Source of the DNA: Odiellus spinosus
Taxonomy: Eukaryota > Arthropoda > Arachnida > Opiliones > Phalangiidae
DNA: 64,000 nt
Reading direction: 5' to 3'
Assembly: GCA_963920705.1 (NCBI GenBank)
Contig: OY987225.1
Span: forward strand, 7,266,175-7,330,174
Part shown: positions 55,201-64,000 of the stretch, in pieces
How positions within the stretch are numbered: the first letter of the stretch is position 1
Layout: each line of letters begins with the position of its first letter
Program-made: the position numbers and the translations under genes
Notes under the pieces: model-generated
Seen by the model: only the letters and a program-made list of their open reading frames with translations
What the model was told of the DNA's origin: nothing
The model's database searches: none

Positions 55201-57738
55201 TTACAGGGGGTGTATTATTTTTTTACAAGGGGTACCCCGTGTAAAATTTTTGATTATTTATTTTACAGGGGTTGGATTATTTTTTTACAAGGGATACCCC
55301 TTGTAAAATCTCTGATTATTTATTTTACAGGGGGTGTAATATATTTTTTACAAGGGCTACCGCAGGTATAATCTTTGATTATTTATTTTATAGGGGGTGT
55401 ATTATTTTTTTTTACAAGGGGTACCGCTTGTAAAATCTTTGATTATTTATTTTACAGGGGGTGAATTATTTTTTTTTACTAGGGGAACCCATTGTAAAAT
55501 CTTTGATTATTTATTTTACAGGGGGTGTATTATTTTTTTTAAAAGGGGTACCCCTTGTAAAATTTTTGATTATTTATTTTACAGGGGGTGGATAATTTTT
55601 TTTTCAAGGGATACCCCTTGTAAAATTTTTGATTATTTATTTTACAGGGGGTTTATTATTTTTTTTTACAAGGGGTACCCCTTTAAAATTTTTGATTATT
55701 TATTTTACAGGGGGTGGATTATTTTTTTACAAGGGATAACCCTTGTAAAATCTTTGATTATTTATTTTACAGGGGGTGGATTATTTTTTTACAAGGGGTA
55801 CCCCTTGTAAAATCTTTGATTATTCATTTTCAGGGGGCTTATAATTTTTTTTTTACAAGGGATACCCCTTGTAAAATCTCTGATTATTTATTTTACAGGG
55901 GGTGTATTATTTTTTTAAAAGGGGTACCCCTTGTAAAATCTTTGATTATTTATTTTACAGGGGGTGTATTATTTTTTTTTACAAGGGGTACCCCTATAAA
56001 ATTTTTGATTATTTATTTTACAGGGGGTGTATTATTTTTTTACACGGGGTACCCCTTGTAAAATTTTTGATTGTTTATTTTACAGTGGATGTATTATTTT
56101 TTTTTACAAGGAGAACCCCTTGTGAAATCTTTATTTATTTTACAGCGGATGTATTAAGTTTTTACAAGGGGTACCCCTTTTAAAATTTTTGATTATTTAT
56201 TTTACAGGGGGTGGATTATTTTTTTACAATGGGTACCCCTTGTAATATCTTTGATTATTTATTTTACAGGGGGTGTATTATTTTTTTACAAGGGGTACCC
56301 CTTGTAAAATTTTTAATTATTTATTTTACAGGGGGTTTATTATTTTTTTACAAGGGGTACCCCTTGTAAAATTTTTGATTATTTATTTTACAGGGGGTGG
56401 ATTATTTTTTTTACAAGGGGTACCCCTTGTAGAATCTTTGATTATTTATTTTACAGGGGGTATATTATTTTTTTTACAAGGGATACCCCTTGTAAAATCT
56501 CTGATTATTTATTTTACAGGGGTTGTATTATTTTTTTACAAGGGGTACCCTTTTAAAATTTTTGATTATTTATTTTACAGGGGGTGTATTATTTTTTTTT
56601 ACAAGGAGAACCCCTTGTGAAATCTTTATTTATTTTACAGGGGGTGTATTAATTTTTTACAAGGGGTACCCCTTTTAAATTTTTGATCATTTATTTTACA
56701 GGGGGTGTATTATTTTTTTACAAGGGGTACCCCTTGTAAAATTTTTGATTATTTATTTTACGGGGGGTGGATTATTTTTTTAGAAGGGATACCCCTTGTA
56801 AAATTTTTAATTATTTATTTTAAAGGGGTTTATTATTTTTTACAAGGGGTACCCCTTGTAAAATCGTTGTTTATTTATTTTACAGGGGGTGTATTATTTT
56901 TTTACAACGGGTACCCCGTGTAAAATTTTTGATCATTTATTTTATAGGGGGTGTATTATTTTTTTTACAAGGAGTACCCCTTGTAAAATCTTTGATTATT
57001 TATTTTACAAGGAGTACCCCTTGTAAAATCTTTGATTATTTATTTTACAAGGGGTGTATTATTTTTTACAAGGGGTGTATTATTTTTTTACAAGGGGTAA
57101 CCCGTGTTAAAGTTTTGATTATTTATTTTACAGGGGTGTATTATTTTTTTACAAGGGGTACCCATTGTAAAATGTTTCATTATTTATTTTACAGGGGTGG
57201 ATTATTTTTTTACAAGTGATACCCCTTGTAAAAGTTTTGATTATTTATGTTACAGGGGGTTTATTATTTTTTTTTTACAAAGGGTACCCCTTTAAAAATT
57301 TTGATTATTTATTTTACAGGGAGTGGATTATTTTTTTTTACAAGGGATACCCCTTGTAAAAGTTTTAATTATTTATTTTACAGGGGTTTATTATTTTTTT
57401 TACAAGGGATACCCCTTGTAAAATCTCTGATTATTTATTTTACTGGGGGTGTAATATTTTTTTACAAGGGGTACCCCTTGTAAAATCTTTGATTATTTAT
57501 TTTACAGGGGTGTATTTTTTTTTTACAAGGGGTACCCCTTGTAAAATTTTTGATTATTTATTTTACAGGGGTGGATTATTTTTTTTACAAGGGATATCCC
57601 TTGAAAAATTTTTGATTATTTATTTTACAGGGGTTTATTATTTTTTTTTACAAAGGGTACCCCTTTAAAATTTTTGATTATTTATTTTACAGGGGGTGGA
57701 TTATTTTTTTTACAAGGGATATCCCTTGAAAAATTTTT
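46190..57738 (+). repeat. Satellite array, about 185 units of about 62 bp
   Basis: The unit runs TTACAGGGGGTGTATTA, a T-run, then ACAAGGGGTACCCCTTGT, AAAATTTTTGATTATTTATT. Unit length varies with the T-run (about 57-66 bp). The core TTTTACAAGGGG/TACCCCTTGTAAAA is a perfect 26-bp palindrome with GGTACC at its centre. Variant units (ACTAGGGGAACCCC; ACAATTGGTACCCC; GGCGTTGTATTA; GTATTATGTTTT) recur in the same order as longer blocks, giving higher-order repeats. For example about 47640-47880 recurs at 48140-48380, 48560-49250 at 50505-51195, and 49745-50300 at 51815-52360. The left edge fades into the Gypsy integrase frame. Reading frames across it are by-products of the repeat. Confidence 0.95.
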
Positions 57739-57938
57739 NNNNNNNNNNNNNNNNNNNNNNNNNNNNNNNNNNNNNNNNNNNNNNNNNNNNNNNNNNNNNN
57801 NNNNNNNNNNNNNNNNNNNNNNNNNNNNNNNNNNNNNNNNNNNNNNNNNNNNNNNNNNNNNNNNNNNNNNNNNNNNNNNNNNNNNNNNNNNNNNNNNNNN
57901 NNNNNNNNNNNNNNNNNNNNNNNNNNNNNNNNNNNNNN
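57739..57938. other. Assembly gap of 200 N
   Basis: Exactly 200 undetermined bases inside or at the end of the satellite. The true array length is unknown. Confidence 0.99.
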
Positions 57939-58415
57939 ATTGTTTAACTGAATCTAATTAATAACGAAGCTGAAAAATCAATTTAAAATTCAAAATAGTT
58001 TTGAAGATATTTAAGAAATTGTGCAAAAATTTAAAGAAATGTGACCGTTTAATACCAGCTTGAGTTGGCAGCATGCGCTAAAGTATTTTCCATATATATC
58101 AATTAGTCAAAAAAGCAAAGATATAACGGGTAGTATAGGCTTAGGCTTGCTGCAAACTTGGGGTGGATTGAAGAATCAAAATAAAGGTCCGTTTACACGG
58201 GTATGCAAGATAGAAACAACATAATTTAGATAAGAGATAAAGGCGCCTTCACAGGGATATAGAGATGGTTATATGGCATGTATACATGGACATTACAAAT
58301 AATTTTATTATTTTTTTTGTTATATTGAGAGAATTAGCTTTATGTACCGGGATTTCTTGCACGCGCTTTCAATTTCTTTTTTTCAATTTCTCGCATGTTT
58401 GCGATACTGCCCTAA
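57939..58415. other. No gene seen
   Basis: AT-rich flank after the gap, no supported features. Confidence 0.4.
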
Positions 58416-58660
58416 GCTGGATGCACAAAAATTTCTCGCGCATTTGCGGACTTCGCAAATGTGTTTCGCGCGAAAATGTCGCGTGTACGCGAGGGTATAA
58501 TTCACAAGAAACGTTGGATTTGCAATAAGTTCTTCCTTAAGGCGGATGCACACAGACATCGCTCGAAATTTCACTTTCGCGCGAAACGCGTGAGCGCGTA
58601 GAAATTTCGCGCGTTCCACGCGAAAACCATACACATAGAATTTTTTGCCGCGTGACAGTC
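58416..58660 (+). mobile_element. Harbinger-type 5' end region
   Basis: GCTGGATGCACA (58418) and GGCGGATGCACACAG (58552) are followed by dense CGCGCG, TTTCGCGCGAAA-type inverted words. The sequence lies directly upstream of the PIF/Harbinger transposase. Similar to 20850-21060. A matching right end was not found. Confidence 0.4.
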
Positions 58661-58694
58661 GCGTAAAAAACGATATTGTAGCAGACAGACGAAA

Positions 58695-60224
58695 ATGAGC
58701 GATTTCAAACAGAAGTTACTGCTTTTACGTAGGAGAAAAGTTTTAATTTCGCTCCTAATTTCAATTAAAAAGAAGAATAAACGGTCCATTTGGGTAAGGG
58801 AATTATTTCTCAAGCGACAACAGCAAGGAGATTTTCACAATTTGTTAGCGGATTTGAAAATTTCCGATCATAGAGGTAGGTTATGCCAAGGCCTAAATTG
58901 CCGTTGATCTGTATTATGGACGTAAAATTAACTGAGATTTCTATAATAACAATAAGGATATTTCAATTACCTTTGGATGACTCCAGATGTATTTGAAGTT
59001 CTCTTACAAATGGTTGGCCAAAGTTTGGAAAAAACAGCGACAAATTCAAGAGAGCCTATTTCAGCTGCAGAAAGGCTTGCCTGTACTTTAAGGTAATTTA
59101 AAAACCGCGGGCTTCAAATGCGTGCAAACTTTACGTGCTGTCGATTTTATACCGCTAAATTCAAACTTTCTTCATGCCTATATGGTAATACATTAATAAA
59201 ACATTTTTTAGATATTTGGCTTCTGGAGATGGTATGATTAGCATCAGCTACAGCTTCCGAATAGGTCATTCGACAGTCTCAAAAATTATTCAAGAAACTT
59301 GTCAAGTCATTTGGGACATTTTACACTCGATTTATCTACCGTTCCAAACGAAATAGAATGGGGCGCTATCGCGAATGAATTTTGGGATTTTTGGGACTTT
59401 CCAAATTGCGTAGGAGCTATAGATGGAAAGCACTGCGTTATGCAATGCCCAGAGAAAGGGGGCTCTCTGTATTACAATTACAAAGGGTCGCACAGTCTTG
59501 TTCTGATGGCGGTATGCGATGCTAAATATTGTTTCACATTAGTAGATATTGGTGACTCTGGTCATCATAGTGATGGTGGATTTTCTCCCAATGCGCTTTC
59601 GGAAAAGCCATGGAAAATGGAGAACTAAGGCTTCCACCTCCCAAGGCTCTGCCTGGAACCAGAGGGCTAAATATCCCTCATGTATTTGTGGGAGACGAAG
59701 CTTTCCCTTGTAAAACATATTTAATGCGACCCTACTCAGGCCGCGAATTAAACAATGTAAATGACGATCCGGAACTACGACTTAAGAGACAAATTTATAA
59801 TTATCGTCAATCAAGAGCCAGAAGAATCATAGAAAATGCTTTCGGCATATTGACATCTCGTTGGAGGATTTACCGAAGACCAATTATAGCGAAAGTGGAA
59901 ACTGTTGAGAGAATTGTACAAGCCACTTGCGCGTTGCACAATTTCCTAAAAGTAACGGATGATACGTCAAAAAGCCCTGACAAACGCTATTGCCCTCCTT
60001 CCTACGTAGATCATGTTAATGAAACAGGAATTGTACAACAGGGAGAGTGGAGAAAAGAGGGACCCAGTTTGGGGTTACGAAATGTATCAACGTTCCATTC
60101 CAATAGAAGTTCTGAAAACGCAAAAGATATACAACACGAGTTTGTTAAATTCTTCAACAGCCCACAAGGAGAGGTACCGTGGCAATTGGAAATTGTTTTG
60201 AATGGAACCAGACCAAACAACTAA
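58695..60224 (+). pseudogene. PIF/Harbinger transposase, near full length
   Basis: Three exons: 58695-58875 (SIWVRELFLKRQQQGDFHNLL), 58957-59092 (YFNYLWMTPDVFEVLLQMV) and 59212-60224. Donors GTAGG and GTAATT, acceptors AATAAG and TTTTAG; joins are in frame. The third exon has YSFRIGHSTVSKII (helix-turn-helix), FPNCVGAIDGKHC (first catalytic Asp, about 59420), VDIGDSGHHSDGG, VFVGDEAFPCKTYLMRPY (second Asp region, about 59690) and RRIIENAFGILTSRWRI (catalytic Glu, about 59835), then CALHNFL. Two one-base frameshifts, near 59340 and 59605, disable it. It belongs to a different Harbinger lineage (AIDGKH) from the AIDCTH copies elsewhere in the window. Confidence 0.9.
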
Positions 60225-61403
60225 AAATATGATCAAAATATTTTAATCTCAACAAAAAAAGACATTTAAAGGGAGGAGATAAAGAACTTACAAGTGGTAC
60301 ATAACTATATAAAGTCCATTAAGGTAGTGAAAAGTTTTACACAAGGAACGAAGAAAAATTTACGTAACTTAAACGTGTATTTAATATTTAAACAAGATAT
60401 ATTTAAACTATATTAGTTAATATTAAAACGACATTTATGTATCTAAACAATGTTTTATGAAATATTTAAAATTGCTATAGTAACGAGTATACATATACAG
60501 GGTGACAAACAGTGAGGGGTGACTTCATGCGAGGTTATCACAGGTACATTCCTATATGAAGCAAATTCGGAGAATCCGGTAGGATTCTACTCTATGGGCC
60601 CATCATCATCTGTAATGTTATTTTGATTTCCTTAAAAAAAATGTACCTTTAACTAATCAAAACGCTCCATTTCCCCATTGAAATAACATTAAAATCGACA
60701 TTTTCGAGGACATGTCCACTTCGCGGCATAACTAATCGAAATAATCATTTGTTACAGTTTAAACTAATTTTAAATGAAAGATTAAAGTTCGAACGTGGGC
60801 CTTTTCCAAGTTTCATTTAATATTATTAAATCTAAGTATTTTAAAATTAATTCTGAAGTTGACCCTTTTTTCGGTACTTAGCTAGTTTCGCTCGTGGAAA
60901 AATTCGTAATGTAATTCTATGGGATTTGGTTTTTTGAAAGTTGCTTACCTTTCAGGTTTATTTTCTAATACTTCCGGATATTTTTAAAACTTGGATTTTC
61001 CGTGTGATATGAATTAAGATTCGAGCTTTATTTTAAGGCTAATTTCATAATTTTACACCTATTAGTTGGCCCACAATCAATTTATGAAAACGGACGTGAC
61101 ATTAAAGCGGAGAAATAGAGTCGCCAAAAAGCTAAGCCTAATTTGACATATTAGGCTTAGGTTTTCCAAATAGCGTTTTAAAATCACGCGGAGGAGCGCC
61201 CGAGATTTGGAGGCTATGGGTAATGAACGCTAATGACTTAATTTCCCCTCCATAGTTTCGCCGTTTTTATAAATAGATTGTGGCCAAACTAACCGGTGTA
61301 AAATTATGAAATAACTCTTAAAATAAAGCCTGAAAATATCTGGAAATCGTTTTTAAAAATGAGTGAAATTCCGAAGGACAATGGGGAAGGTATTAATATC
61401 AAA
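60225..61403. other. No gene seen
   Basis: AT-rich sequence without supported frames. Confidence 0.4.
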
Positions 61404-61760
61404 AATGAAGAAAAAATTAAATTTGGTTTAAATTAAATTGTATAAGGGCCAATGGGGGAAAATATTAAGATTTCGCTGCGGCTGTCGGAGGTATGAAAAA
61501 ATTAATTTTAATTGGGTTTAAAGGGCAAATGGAAAAATGTAGAGATTTCTGCGTCTAGATTTCCAGCTGACGGAGGTTTAACATCAAAAATGATGAAAAA
61601 ATTAATTTTAATTGGGTTTAAAGGGCAAATGGAAAAATGTAGAGATTTCTGCGTCTAGATTTCCAGCTGACGGAGGTTTAATATCAAAAATAATGAAAAA
61701 AAAATTTTAATTTAGTTTAAAGGACAATGGGAAAAATGTTAACATTCGCTGTATTATTTG
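61404..61760. repeat. 100-bp tandem repeat, about 3.5 units
   Basis: Units start ATGAAAAAATTAATTTTAATT at 61493 and 61593, with diverged ones at 61404 and 61693. The two middle units are almost identical over TTTAAAGGGCAAATGG..GACGGAGGTTTAA. Confidence 0.8.
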
Positions 61761-61862
61761 TGTTACACTTTTGACCAATACAGCGGAAATTTCAAATAAA
61801 GTCTCCCATATTTGAAAAAAAAATGGTTTATTTTTAAAACTTTCTTAGTTTAAATACATTAA

Positions 61863-61962
61863 TGATATGATAATGATATGATAATGAACTTTTTAAACAT
61901 ATTTAAATATAATATGGTAATAACGAACTTTTTATGCATATTTAAATATAATATGGTAATGT
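61863..61962. repeat. Tandem duplication of about 39 bp plus GATATGATAAT words
   Basis: GAACTTTTTAAACATATTTAAATATAATATGGTAAT is followed by GAACTTTTTATGCATATTTAAATATAATATGGTAAT. The adjoining GATATGATAAT is repeated as well. Confidence 0.65.
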
Positions 61963-61971
61963 TCGTATTTT

Positions 61972-62081
61972 TCATACTGGTGTACCAGTTGGGGTTTCAT
62001 CTACAGGGGGAGAAGTACCCTCTACAATCTGCGGAGGTTTTTCTGAAGCTTTTACTTGGTTCGATTGTTCCAATTCCAATT
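61972..62081 (-). CDS. Possible last exon, acidic Pro/Thr-rich
   Basis: After the acceptor TTGGCCAATAG the minus strand reads ELEQSNQVKASEKPPQIV, then EGTSPPVDETPTGTPV and a TGA. Composition is that of a disordered protein tail. It could be the last exon of a host gene. Nothing else supports it. Confidence 0.3.
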
Positions 62082-62187
62082 CTATTGGCCAAATTAAAAT
62101 GGAATTTAAAAATTGTATACATTCAAAATGTAGCTGGGTAATAGTAATTCAAATTTGCATAAGTCATTTTAATTTGCGATAAAGTTA

Positions 62188-62315
62188 TCAAATCTGGGAA
62201 ATAATTCTTCGTTTAAAGGGGTTCAACAGAGCCTCAGCAGCTTCCCCCTTTTCTTTCCCCAACAACCCTCGTTTTACCAACAGAGAAAGAGATTCACAAA
62301 CATCAGCGCTAAGAT
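62188..62315 (-). CDS. Possible last exon, helical
   Basis: After the acceptor TTCCTGTTGCAG the minus strand reads LSADVCESLSLLVKRGLLG, then KEKGEAAEALLNPFKRR, and a TGA. It looks like real coding sequence (charged amphipathic helices). No donor lets it join the exon at 61972-62081, so the two may belong to different genes or isoforms. Not recognised. Confidence 0.3.
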
Positions 62316-62588
62316 CTGCAACAGGAATTCATACCTTGATGGTTTTGAAAATTAATTGACAAAAAGGGGCGAAAAGATGTATATAGTCTGCCAAGGATCC
62401 GAAGGAACCCTTTCAAAAACTCAGATCAATAATTAGTTTCGCAAATTTTAGGTATTCAATTTGTGATAACCTGTGCGTCAAATTAACATCCCTTAACTAT
62501 CTATAACTTTGAAATAACAATTTGGAAGACTCATACGTTTTTTGGGACAGTCCTTTATGAAATGTCCTTCTTCTTCTTTAATAATATG

Positions 62589-63354
62589 TAATTAATATTT
62601 ACATACGTAGTTTTCAATAAAGGCACAAAAGAGTAATCCAGGTTTCCTTTTATCGCACAATGACCAGGGGCTTGCAAGGTTATTTTGAATGGATTAGTCG
62701 TAAAACCGAACGCTTATCCTTTTATCTTCGCTTCAGTTTGCTCTCGCAAACGGTTGGCAGCGCGTTATAACAACATTTAATGCCTTTAGTGAATAGTTAA
62801 AAATAAAATAAGCTTTCTCAGTCTAAACAAACCCTTCTTTCGCAACAATGTATTTTTAAATATAGAAATATTAAACGGGTTCCTTAAATATGCAACTGTA
62901 CTAAGTTTAAAGATTTACCTTGACATCGTGAATGTGTTCAAGGGCAAATCTTAGGTACGCCGTACCATAATTTCGACGGAAGCTTTTTCTTTTTTCGTTT
63001 CCGTATATCCATCCATTTTAACTACGTGGTTTAAAAATGAATGATTACTTTCCAATAAACTTAATAATGCGCAATGCGCTCCAGCCGCATGCCCCTGTAT
63101 AAGCCTTTCAAACTTGCAAACTTTATCAAGCTGTATCTAATTTATAGTTTTCACTAAAGGCATTAAATGTTGTTATAACGCGCTGCCAACCGTTTGCGAG
63201 AGCAAACTGAAGCGAAGATAAAAGGATAAGCGTTCGGTTTTACGACTAATCCATTCAAAATAACCTTGCAAGCCCCTGGTCATTGTGCGATAAAAGGAAA
63301 CCTGGATTACTCTTTTGTGCCTTTATTGAAAACTACGTATGTAAATATTAATTA
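62589..63354. mobile_element. Foldback element with 204-bp inverted arms
   Basis: The left arm 62589-62792 and the right arm 63151-63354 are exact reverse complements as read by eye, around a 358-bp AT-rich spacer without a gene. Outer ends read TAATTAATATTTACATACG. No clear target duplication: flanks read ATAATATG and GGATGCAA, so the outer TAATTA may include it. A foldback or long-inverted-repeat non-autonomous DNA transposon is the likely identity. Confidence 0.8.
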
Positions 63355-64000
63355 GGATGCAAAATGATGCGAGGGAAATCTCACGAAACAGCCAGTTACG
63401 AAATCACGGTGTAGGTTTTTAGTGTGGGATGTGTGAAAATTGAACATCACGGTGCACCTATGATATTGTATCAATAAACATTAACTTCCTTCCAATTCAG
63501 ACTTTGCCAGAAATCGAGTTGAGCTTTCGAGTCTTTTAACGACTCCAAAAATCAAATAGATTTTTGGCTATAAATGATTTAGCAAATAAATACGGTGTTT
63601 GAAAATAATTGCGAGTATAGGCGAGCGAATAAGAGAAAACTGAGAGGATTTCCTATAACATCCGGATCATCGACTATTTATTATGGAATAAATAATATTA
63701 AGCGTGAAAAGACAAATATTTAACGCGATCAAAGACTATCCAAGGCAAGATGCATTAACATTATTGACAACTAAAAGACCTCGATTTAACTTTGTGTTTA
63801 ACTGTTTATACGTTCAAAATTATTACAAATAATAATTAATGTTGTGTAAAACGACTGCGGTTTAAATTGTTAAAAAAAATGACTTAGCTTCATTCTCCCC
63901 CAGTGATAAAACGGTTGTTTTTAACTTAATTGTTTTAGTCTTAAAATCATTCTTTAATCCTTTGGATTACGTTAAATTTCATTATTAAAAAGATGCGCAA
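63355..64000. other. No gene seen
   Basis: AT-rich DNA up to the window end without supported features. Confidence 0.4.

Noticed and set aside
46370..57700. Many frames of 60-180 codons with repeated FLIIYFTGG / YLFYRGCIIF peptides
   Set aside because: They are translations of the 62-bp satellite in all three frames. The unit length is not a multiple of three and varies with the T-run, and no promoter or start context is shared.
46260..57738. Array regarded as a possible CRISPR
   Set aside because: There are no unique spacers. Whole units are homogenised and contiguous, and the host is eukaryotic.

Overview
This window looks like transposon-dense nuclear DNA of an arthropod. The base composition is AT-rich and the introns are short (about 48-90 nt, GT..AG). 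Core promoters are of arthropod type, with TATAAAA about 29 nt upstream of TCAGT. The mobile-element set is typical of insects and other pancrustaceans: Harbinger/PIF, Mutator-like, P-element/THAP9-like, Ty3/Gypsy and Polinton/adinto-like polB genes. A lone CCTAACCTAA (about 3227-3241) fits the TTAGG telomere word but is far too short to count as telomere. I cannot place the species. I see no rRNA gene, intact tRNA gene, CRISPR array or confident conserved host gene.

Layout. 0-5 kb: copy 1 of an unrecognised protein family (called the KEMA family here), a Harbinger pseudogene joined to a Mutator-like pseudogene, and a Gypsy integrase tail. 5.5-9.2 kb: a P-element fragment, then an intact-looking three-exon mini-gene with its own TATA box that converges on a broken KEMA copy 2. 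9.3-13.8 kb: Gypsy-type remains, including a pol tail with a PHD finger and a terminal CCHC knuckle. 13.7-15.2 kb: a cluster of four plus-strand ORFs of which the first three overlap virus-style (TAATG, ATGA); the starts of three of them resemble a BC-box/SOCS-box. 15.3-24.7 kb: diverged repeats, an unknown broken gene, two Harbinger remnants, a GC-rich island, a SAP-domain gene and a SWIM fragment. 25.1-26.2 kb: copy A of a promoter-bearing repeat whose copy B is at 40.8-42.0 kb. 27-36 kb: a virus-like island with a new two-exon gene, two different polB N-termini meeting tail to tail, a PC4-like protein and broken KEMA copy 3. 36.0-40.8 kb: a P-like transposon with 32-bp terminal inverted repeats and two convergent genes. 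42.2-46.2 kb: a minus-strand Gypsy pol tail, polypurine tract, LTR and the gag start of a second copy.

46.2-57.7 kb is a satellite of about 185 units of about 62 bp, each built round a palindrome with GGTACC at its centre. Its left edge runs into the Gypsy integrase reading frame, so the satellite was probably seeded from the retrotransposon. It ends in a 200-N assembly gap. 58-64 kb holds a near full-length PIF/Harbinger transposase gene with two frameshifts, a 100-bp tandem repeat, possible host exons on the minus strand and a foldback element with 204-bp arms that match exactly as read.

Most protein genes here are mobile or virus-like and most are damaged. The least damaged unexplained genes are the mini-gene at 7.4 kb, the two-exon gene at 27-28 kb, the PC4-like gene at 32 kb and the ORF cluster at 14 kb.
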